In this document: piece by piece, positions 29,843 through 35,936 of the stretch | How positions within the stretch are numbered: the stretch's first letter is position 1 | Layout of the letters: each line of letters begins with the position of its first letter | From: Bremia lactucae | Taxonomy: Eukaryota; Oomycota; Peronosporomycetes; Peronosporales; Peronosporaceae | Length of the DNA: 35,936 nucleotides | Reading direction: 5' to 3' | Assembly: GCF_004359215.1 (NCBI RefSeq) | Contig: NC_090621.1 | Span: forward strand, 3,222,139-3,258,074 | Made by a program: the position numbers and the translations under genes | Notes under the pieces: generated by a model | What the model was told of the DNA's origin: nothing | Databases searched by the model: none | The model's input: the letters and a program-made list of their open reading frames with translations, nothing else

Positions 29843-30710
29843 TCATGCGCGCAGAGTCCTAACGTTTGACAGCGATTGATTTTCTGCAATCGCTTATTGT
29901 TCGAAAACCGAGGTTTCTCGCTTTCGACACAAAAAAACGTCCATTAGATCTGGACCTCCAAGATCGTGTCGTCTTGGAAAACGATACGATGACGAACTAG
30001 CTTGAGCCTGTCGCAAGCTAAAGTCCTCCTGTCCGCAACGAATATTGCTTTTTCAAGTGTATCCAGTTCCAAGCGGATCTGGTGGGTCTTTACGGGACCA
30101 TCCGTGACACGTTGCATGAACACCGTAATCAGCGTGTAGTCATGGACTGGGTTATTTGTAACACAACTCGCTAAGAGTCGTATGTGCTAAGCATATGCTT
30201 GAACATCACGCCTGCCTTAATTGAGCTTTGGAAGCTCTAAAGGAGCTCCGAACTCAGCCCTAGGCGGTTCAAACGTCTGTTTGAGCCGGGTTTAAAAGCC
30301 TCTAGCAACCTAAATACATACGGGTCGCGCAACTTAAGGCCCGATGCCCAAGTTTTGGCATGACGTGCCAAATTTGATTGAGCAAATGCGACTTGCATCT
30401 GCTCGTCAACGATGTGACGAGCCCTTATGGCATCGTCCAACTCGACAAGCCATTTTAAGAGGGAGTCTTCTTCGACTTCCCTTTACTTAGAGATGTCAAT
30501 CTTTATAGTTTCGGGACGACAAGTGTGCGTCATCCCAGGTACAGGGGTCTGTACCTGTTGTAACCTCAACAATTCTACATGCTGAGAGCCTTGCTGATTC
30601 AGCAAGGCTACTTTCTCCTTCGCCTCGTCAAGTTCATGTTGTATGAACTTGGCTATGGCTGAAAGGAGGGCATCTCTTTCGGTGGACGAAAGGATTTCCT
30701 CTCGTCGCAC
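29843..30710 (-). pseudogene. Gypsy-A copy 4 gag
   Basis: From the right: N-terminal helices (RREEILSSTERDALLSAIAK, FIQHELDEAKEKVALL), without the stop that copy 2 has at the same place (LLNQQGSQ here, LLN-stop there). The gag core follows (MDDAIRARHIVDEQMQVAFA, NLARHAKTWASGLKLR, RLNRLGLSSELL). A decayed knuckle region lies near 29830-29880. Frameshifted at about 30240 and 30480. Confidence 0.83.
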
Positions 30711-30711
30711 C

Positions 30712-31237
30712 AGAAAGCTAAGCTAAATTGCTTTAGCTACAGCGATGGCCTTTTATAGCTACAGCTGTCACATTATGACCCCTTGAGAATCTATGTGCCT
30801 CATGACACTGATCTCAAGCTGGTGATTCTTCACGAGCTCTATGATGCGCCATCTAGCGGGCATCTGGGCCGTGAAAAGACACTCTTAGTAGTGCCAGAGA
30901 AATTATGGTGGCCAGACCTATGGATGGGTGGCCAGCTATATTTGCTCTTCCGAAGCGTGTCAGCGCATTAAGCCTCCATCGTCCAGCAATGCGCCACTGA
31001 AGCCGCTACCGATTTCAAGTAACTGTTGGAAGTCGGCAAGTCTGGACTTCATGTTTGGCATGCCGCCCGATCATAAGGGTCGGACAGGGCTAGTCGTCTT
31101 TGTAGACAGACTAAGCAAATGGTGCATTTAGCACCATGTAAGACATCGATCACAGGCAAGGAGACAGCTCTCTTGTTCCTGGATCATGTTTACCGACTAC
31201 ACGGGATGCCCGAGTCCATAGTATCGGACCGGGATCC
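30712..31237 (+). pseudogene. Gypsy-B copy 3 integrase, segment left of the gap
   Basis: H2C2 region (RIYVPHDTDLKLVILHELYD, SSGHLGREKT, then CSSEACQRIKPP), the core start SLDFMFGMPPDHKGRTGLV, HLAPCKTSITGKE, and PESIVSDRD with the second catalytic Asp, ending in the gap. A frameshift lies near 30930 and a stop after LSKWCI. Confidence 0.87.
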
Positions 31238-31686
31238 NNNNNNNNNNNNNNNNNNNNNNNNNNNNNNNNNNNNNNNNNNNNNNNNNNNNNNNNNNNNNNN
31301 NNNNNNNNNNNNNNNNNNNNNNNNNNNNNNNNNNNNNNNNNNNNNNNNNNNNNNNNNNNNNNNNNNNNNNNNNNNNNNNNNNNNNNNNNNNNNNNNNNNN
31401 NNNNNNNNNNNNNNNNNNNNNNNNNNNNNNNNNNNNNNNNNNNNNNNNNNNNNNNNNNNNNNNNNNNNNNNNNNNNNNNNNNNNNNNNNNNNNNNNNNNN
31501 NNNNNNNNNNNNNNNNNNNNNNNNNNNNNNNNNNNNNNNNNNNNNNNNNNNNNNNNNNNNNNNNNNNNNNNNNNNNNNNNNNNNNNNNNNNNNNNNNNNN
31601 NNNNNNNNNNNNNNNNNNNNNNNNNNNNNNNNNNNNNNNNNNNNNNNNNNNNNNNNNNNNNNNNNNNNNNNNNNNNNNNNNNNNNN
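31238..31686. other. Assembly gap of 449 N
   Basis: A run of N inside Gypsy-B integrase. The sequence just before it is repeated just after it (31699-32014 resembles 30928-31237), so the gap lies in an unresolved repeat. Confidence 0.99.
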
Positions 31687-32600
31687 CTATATAGATGGGT
31701 GGCCAACTATATTCGCTCTTGCGAACAGTGTCAGCGCATTAAGCCTGCACCGTCCAGCAGTGCGCCACTGAAGCCGCTACCGATTCCAACCAACTGTTGG
31801 AAGTCAGTAAGTCTGGACTTCATGTTTGGCATGCCGCCCGATCATAAGGGTCGGACAGGGCTAGTCGTCTTTGTAGACAGACTAAGCAAATGGTGCATTT
31901 AGCACCATGTAAGACATCGATCACAGGCAAGGAGACAGCTCTCTTGTTCCTGGATCATGTTTACCGACTACACGGGATGCCCGAGTCCATAGAATCGTAC
32001 CGGGATCCACGTATTACGTCTGGATTTTGGCACCATGTGATCGAGCTGCTAGGTAGCTTGCTCCACATGTCGACCGCAGATCATCCCCATACCGATGGCC
32101 AAACAGAACGTGCCAATCGGGTCGTTGCGGATGTCTTGCGCACGATAGCAGCTACCAAAGAGTGGAGCAAGCAATTGCCCTTTGTGGAGTTCGCTATAAA
32201 TAACAGTGTCCACGCCAGTACGGGTGAGACACCGTTTTATATTAAAGGACTGCGCCAGTCTCGTTTATGCTCAGTTCGAATCTTAGTGGGGGGTGCGTCA
32301 CTATTCTCGGTGCGAAAGAAGGACATAGTTTCGTCCACACTGCGATGACCCATGAGGGTATCATCTCAAAGACAAAAAATTGCCCTAGTGACCCTGCCAG
32401 TTTAGCAGTGGTCAATAAAACCACGCCTGATGACCAACCTCTTGGCGGTATCATAGGCGAGTTTGATGCTAAAATCGCGAGCGAGGCTCAACGCTTTGCG
32501 GATGAGTATTTAGCCATCACACATAAAGTCCGCGACGCAATGACAAGCGCACAGGACAAGCAAAAATAATACGCTGACCAAAAAATGGTCGCAAGGATAA
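31687..32600 (+). pseudogene. Gypsy-B copy 3 integrase, segment right of the gap
   Basis: This restarts at the zinc-binding Cys pair (CEQCQRIKP), repeats the core start SLDFMFGMPPDHKGRTGLV, then continues through SYRDPRITSGFWHHVI, STADHPHTDGQTERANRVVA and FVEFAINNSVHASTGETPF, to SAQDKQK. The second catalytic Asp is Tyr here (ESYRDP against VSDRDP left of the gap). The Glu helix is intact. Confidence 0.87.
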
Positions 32601-33500
32601 TGAACGCTTTAAGGTGGGTAAAAATTACTATTAAGTACTGCTACCTACCTAAAAATCCAATTTCTGTACTACCTGGAGGTACTACGAAGTCGTTGCCACA
32701 TTTCATGGCCCTTCACGATGGTAGAAGAGGTTGGAGACATAAATTACAGGCTCGCCTTCCCCGTATTTGAAGACACACCCCGTATTTTACGTGGGTCGTC
32801 TGAAACGGTATGTAGACCCAAATGAGGTCACAAATCCCCATCCGTCTAAGGAGACCGATGGTGACGCCGACTGTAGTCGAGCGTCGTTTGGGTGAGGGGG
32901 ACGGTGAAGGCGAAAAACTATCGGACCGATGCCTCCCACCACGAACAGAACTTGATGAGCGAGGGACATCACGCGAGAAACTCGGATCCCTCAGCATTCT
33001 CCTTTTAAAGGGGTCCAAGCGAGTCTTCAGGCGTTCATAACCCTGACGAGCCTTCGCTCGGACATCAACGAGATCCGAGGTCAGTCGCGAGACTTGAATC
33101 TCGAGATCCGCAATGCGTCGTTCAGCAACGCTTAACGCCTGTGACGGAACGGACAAAGGTAAGGCAGCCGCGAGTAGTAAGGCGAGATCGCCACTCCTAT
33201 CGGGCGCCGCCTGCACTAATGGATGCGGATGGGAATTAACGCTTTCTTGTTAAAAGGTTGCATGTTCACCGCTCCGTGAGCAAAGGTATCAGATCCTCGT
33301 CCAATGAAAAGGTTACCAAAAGGATTTCGAATCTTGGGAACCGATCGATATCCTACGTATTGACGTGCCCGGCATGGTGGCTGCCTATAAAAAGGAGCAC
33401 AAACTGAGGCCTCTTCGCTAGCCTCAAATGGACAAGCAGAACCAGCGTTGTGAGAACATACAGGGGGTACAATACCGCCCAGGATTTCTTTCACGCGCAA
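32601..33500 (+). pseudogene. Gypsy-B copy 3 pol tail and chromodomain
   Basis: About 32770-32830 reads FYVGRLKRYVDPNEVT, the integrase tail. A chromodomain follows at 33284-33400 (RYQILVQ, KGYQKDFESWEPID, DVPGMVAAYKKEH), with TGA where the conserved Trp codon should stand. Several other stops lie between. This chromodomain is fuller than the one in copy 1. Confidence 0.78.
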
Positions 33501-34270
33501 GCAGAAGAAACAAATTTACTGTGACCGCTGTTTCATCGCATCGGAATGCGGATGAATGCGGCGCGTGAATTCCGCCTCGATTTGGTCGGGCGTTTCATTA
33601 GAACGCAACTCGACCGGATCGAGAAATACGCCGAAGCGATTTTTCCCGAGCCTTCCATGATTTAAAGACGCCATAATAATTATGTCCGTCTACAAGAGCG
33701 CGCTTTAGAAGCGACGCTCTTGGCCCGTTTTATTGGGGCCATTTAGATGGAGGGGGCACCGTTGATATGACACCCGTCACAAAGCAAGGTTCAAAACGAC
33801 TGACTTGTGACACCGACTAATCACGTTCACGTGTCTTCGTCGGAGCTTTAGGCTCCGAATCATCCATGATAAAAACCATTATGGATAAATGGTCTGAGCA
33901 TAAGGCGTTGTGGTTATACCCTACTGAGAAGCGGCTGCGCCTTTTATGGGCAGCGCTCTCATTACCTGTCGCTGCGCTATCCAGTGCAGACGACGAGACG
34001 GCATTCGTAAATGTTGCTGTCATCATGTTGTGAACCATGAGAGAAGTTTGGATGGGCAATAACGCGCCATCATCCTTCCTCATGAACTCGTTGTCCGCAT
34101 CACTACTATGAGGTGACGGCAACGGTGTGCACTCATTGTAGTCGACAATGAGCGACGGATCTGCATCCTCACTATAAAAGTGGGATGAATCCTTTAGCCC
34201 GTAACGCGACAGCAGCCGTAGCAGTAGCTGTCGGCGTTTCGACTAGGACATTGGACGCGGCCGGCGAGTT
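32713..34270 (-). pseudogene. Convergent accessory frame of Gypsy-B (aORF-B), broken
   Basis: Minus strand, from the right: an Ala/Thr-rich start (about 34270-34200), then an acidic stretch with DPSLIVDYNEC at 34129-34161, and an open frame to 33817 (SDADNEFMRKDDGALLPIQT and onward). After stops comes a clean stretch near 33660-33520 (NRFGVFLDPVELRSNE, EAEFTRRIHPH). The frame from 33500 overlaps the chromodomain. Last is a coiled coil from 33216 (LSVAERRIADLEIQVSRL onward) with a Ser/Arg-rich basic tail. Acidic start, coil and basic end are the plan of the Gypsy-A frame. The part below 33500 overlaps pol on the other strand, so its reality is less sure. Confidence 0.5.
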
Positions 34271-34385
34271 ACGCGGCGTGTATGGAAACACAGGTCGCTA
34301 GAGTGATTGAGTGGACTAGCGGCACGTAAAGCTGCTCTCAGTTCCTTGCTCCTCGTTGACGAATTTGAAATGTAAATTTGTTTTT

Positions 34386-34398
34386 AAGAAGGAGATCA
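34386..34398 (+). other. Polypurine tract of Gypsy-B copy 3
   Basis: aagaaggagatca, corresponding to the tract beside LTR-B at 19017-19033. The LTR that should follow is missing. Confidence 0.6.
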
Positions 34399-34493
34399 TG
34401 CCGGCAATCCAAACGTTCATGCGCGCTAGATTAATGAGGGAAGCAGAAGGTAATGTTGCATTAAACAACATAAACAACAGATTTGTAACGGGG

Positions 34494-34938
34494 CACTACG
34501 ACTTGTACTGCTTCAGTACAAGTCCACTTTGCACTGCTTCAGTTGCGAGTCGTGCCTTACGTTAATTTACGTATACTAGTGCGTGCAGAGGAAGACTTCT
34601 CTTAAGGCAACTAGCTTTAAGAGGGCAAAATAAAAATTGTATTAATATAACTAAGTGTCTCTAGTTCTATCTTGGTAAATGCTAACTTAATTATAATCTA
34701 ATACTAAACATGTAACTGAATTCTTATCTCTATCTTATCTGTAACTCTCTCTTTGATTACTCCTACAGCTGATAAGTCTGCGGAATAAATAGGTAAAATG
34801 GTCTATACCTATTTGTGGATGAGAATTCCGAACATTACTATATTAATTAATATCCTGCAAATATTATCTACCTTTTAGATAATATATTAATTAATAACCT
34901 TTAACTGTTAATTTCGTGTAACGATACACCCTGTTACA
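34494..34938 (-). repeat. LTR-A, 3' LTR of Gypsy-A copy 5
   Basis: 445 bp from tgtaacgggg to the decayed end ccctgttaca, same strand as 5333-5765. The polypurine tract on the right (34939-34955) shows that the element body extends to the right. The stem-loops are present, with small changes in the second arm. Confidence 0.92.
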
Positions 34939-35057
34939 TCACCCCTCCCTTAAACGACAATCACTCTGACTGTCATTGGATGGAGTGGTCGCTATGTGAC
35001 CACTTAATTTCAAAACGATGTTGATTGGTCAGAACCATCATTTAAAATTTCTATCGC

Positions 35058-35861
35058 ATGAAGAATCAACTCATGCGGGGTGACGATAGTGCTGCGCCTT
35101 CGGCTGCGGTTCTTGCAGCCGCGGGTGACACACTGTTATCTCTTGCGGCAGACGTTCCGCCTGCCGTAGTATCTTCCACTCGCACAACACTAGATGTTGC
35201 GAGTGCACGTGGTGATTCACCACGTGAATACGACCCCTCTTTGGAGGTCGACTACGAATGCAAGTCGGATGAAATGGCCGACTCGGGGAAAATGGAACAG
35301 TCGCCTGATAGACGTCAGGCGGCTGACTATGAGCCTTCGAATGATAGGGCTCATTCTGATAGACGAGAAAACAGTCTATTTGGATCCGACGATGAGGATG
35401 ATCCCTCATCGCCCGTACGATCTCCCATAGGGTCACCTGCACGTGTGTCTATGCAAGGTGACGACGATGGCGTAAGTCATCGTAAGAAAAGTTCTTGTGG
35501 CACCCCTGCTTCAGTAGGTACCACTCAGGGGAGTGAAGACAGTAAAATATCTCATCTCGCCCCTGAAAGGAAGCCGTGGCTTTTGCCAGAGCGGCTAATC
35601 AATAGCTTGTCTGGAGAAACTACTCCTCACAATAAATATCCCTTATTTATTGCGACAAAGCTACATGGCCTTGATCCCAGCGCGAAGAACTTTCGCGCTG
35701 AGGAAGATTTTATCTCGATGCTTTTCTTAAGCATCGATGGTTTAGTGGCAACAATAAGCGAGATAAAGTCTCGCTTATGCAAGCCTGGAGCGCGTTCATT
35801 CGCAATGTCAAAGACATTGGACGCGAGGCCTGGCTTCAAAATCTTAACGCGAATCGCGTAA
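35058..35861 (+). CDS. Convergent accessory ORF of Gypsy-A (aORF-A), intact N-terminal part
   Basis: 267 codons uninterrupted from ATG, on the strand opposite to gag-pol, 119 bp inside the 3' LTR. Residues 10-55 are rich in Ala, Ser and Thr. Residues 55-120 are acidic with DPSLEVDYEC at 59-68. A Ser-Pro-rich stretch with SDDEDDPSSP and SPVRSPIGSPARV follows. From about 170 the protein is more globular (WLLPERLINSL, YPLFIATKLHGLDP, DFISMLFLSIDGLVATISEI). The last about 30 residues are probably out of frame: a +/-1 shift near 35785 would continue into the frame seen at 5894. No signal peptide, RxLR or known domain seen. It could be expressed from antisense activity of the neighbouring LTR; that is inference. 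Confidence 0.6.
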   Translation: MKNQLMRGDDSAAPSAAVLAAAGDTLLSLAADVPPAVVSSTRTTLDVASARGDSPREYDPSLEVDYECKSDEMADSGKMEQSPDRRQAADYEPSNDRAHSDRRENSLFGSDDEDDPSSPVRSPIGSPARVSMQGDDDGVSHRKKSSCGTPASVGTTQGSEDSKISHLAPERKPWLLPERLINSLSGETTPHNKYPLFIATKLHGLDPSAKNFRAEEDFISMLFLSIDGLVATISEIKSRLCKPGARSFAMSKTLDARPGFKILTRIA

Positions 35862-35936
35862 ATTTGAGAAACGAACTTCAACCGGTGTAAAGTATAAATT
35901 GCATCGGTTGTCACGTGAGGCTGGGCTTCCATGCCT

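Larger units (their letters stand above)
26935..30710 (-). mobile_element. Gypsy-A copy 4, gag to integrase N-terminus
   Basis: Minus-strand order from the right: gag N-terminus (30710), gag core, knuckle, protease, linker, reverse transcriptase, RNase H, integrase zinc-binding region (27126-26935). It closely resembles copy 1 at 7900-11350. It lacks LTRs and the integrase core, abuts plus-strand copy 3 on the left, and is cut on the right by Gypsy-B copy 3 at 30711/30712. Confidence 0.87.
30712..34398 (+). mobile_element. Gypsy-B copy 3, integrase to polypurine tract
   Basis: The plus strand begins abruptly at KLNCFSYSDGLL, just before the H2C2 region. It contains a repeated integrase segment around an N gap, the pol tail with chromodomain, an antisense accessory frame, and ends at a polypurine tract (34386-34398, aagaaggagatca). 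The 3' LTR expected there is absent: 34399-34493 does not match LTR-B. Confidence 0.85.
34494..35936 (-). mobile_element. Gypsy-A copy 5, 3' end, running off the window
   Basis: 3' LTR, polypurine tract, and the region that holds the plus-strand accessory ORF. Gag-pol would lie to the right on the minus strand. It contains about 710 bp (34979-35690) missing from copy 1. Confidence 0.88.

Noticed and set aside
34356..34565. 69-codon plus-strand frame bridging the Gypsy-B end and LTR-A
   Set aside because: It crosses the polypurine tract, 95 unassigned bases and the LTR boundary, so it cannot be an old gene.
35058..35861. Secreted effector (RxLR or Crinkler type)
   Set aside because: No signal peptide at the N-terminus and no RxLR, dEER or LxLFLAK motif; the position inside a retrotransposon explains it better.
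1..35936. The inverted pair Gypsy-B copy 1 (left) and copy 3 (right) as ends of one large mobile unit
   Set aside because: The two copies are truncated at different points, have different internal damage and no matched termini or target duplications; coincidence in a repeat-rich region is more likely.

Overview
The window looks like a repeat-rich, gene-poor piece of an oomycete nuclear genome, probably Peronosporales. The basis is the style of the Ty3/gypsy elements (single-knuckle gag, DCGAS protease, YxDD reverse transcriptase, chromodomain-ended integrase) and one long intronless ZNFX1-type helicase gene. The organism call is an inference; no rRNA, tRNA or CRISPR was recognised. Almost all of the rest is decayed, nested LTR retrotransposon sequence. 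I name three families by their LTRs. Gypsy-A has LTRs of about 435-445 bp with TGTAACGGGG/CCCCGTTACA ends. Gypsy-B has LTRs of about 540 bp with TGTAACGGGC...CTACA ends. Gypsy-C has a putative LTR of about 990 bp with TGTAG...CTACA ends.

Layout: 1-5220 Gypsy-B copy 1 (minus, 5' LTR 4685-5220); 5221-5332 LTR-C scrap; 5333-11500 Gypsy-A copy 1 (minus, 3' LTR 5333-5765, remnant 5' LTR 11351-11500); 11520-15764 intact 1414-codon CCCH/SF1 helicase/NFX1-finger gene (plus); 15877-16873 a cluster of three LTR-A pieces, the first a solo LTR with a near-perfect 5-bp target duplication; 16579-18474 Gypsy-A copy 2 (plus, gag-protease), cut by an LTR-B at 18475-19016; assembly gap 19224-19323; LTR-A fragment 19324-19671; 19672-19863 holds nothing I recognise; 19864-25960 Gypsy-C (plus), with most of its integrase deleted; 26028-26932 Gypsy-A copy 3 (plus, LTR and gag) fused to 26935-30710 Gypsy-A copy 4 (minus, integrase back to gag); 30712-34398 Gypsy-B copy 3 (plus, 3' part, with a 449-base gap and a repeated integrase segment); 34494-35936 start of Gypsy-A copy 5 (minus), running off the right edge.

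The most interesting signal is that all three families carry protein-like reading frames on the strand opposite to gag-pol, between the end of pol and the 3' LTR. The best is an uninterrupted 267-codon ORF at 35058-35861. A related, more 3' part of the same frame lies at 5818-6846 (coiled coil and basic tail, converging on the pol end). Gypsy-B has a counterpart at 32713-34270 that shares a DPSLxVDY-type motif with Gypsy-A, and Gypsy-C has an unrelated-looking one at 25182-25859. This looks like a conserved convergent accessory gene of these elements.

A second signal is a set of tandem stem-loops beside the LTR-A end next to the primer-binding site, with one covarying base pair. A third is that the helicase gene is boxed in by LTRs: the remnant 5' LTR ends 19 bp before its ATG, and a solo LTR sits just behind its shortened zinc-finger tail.
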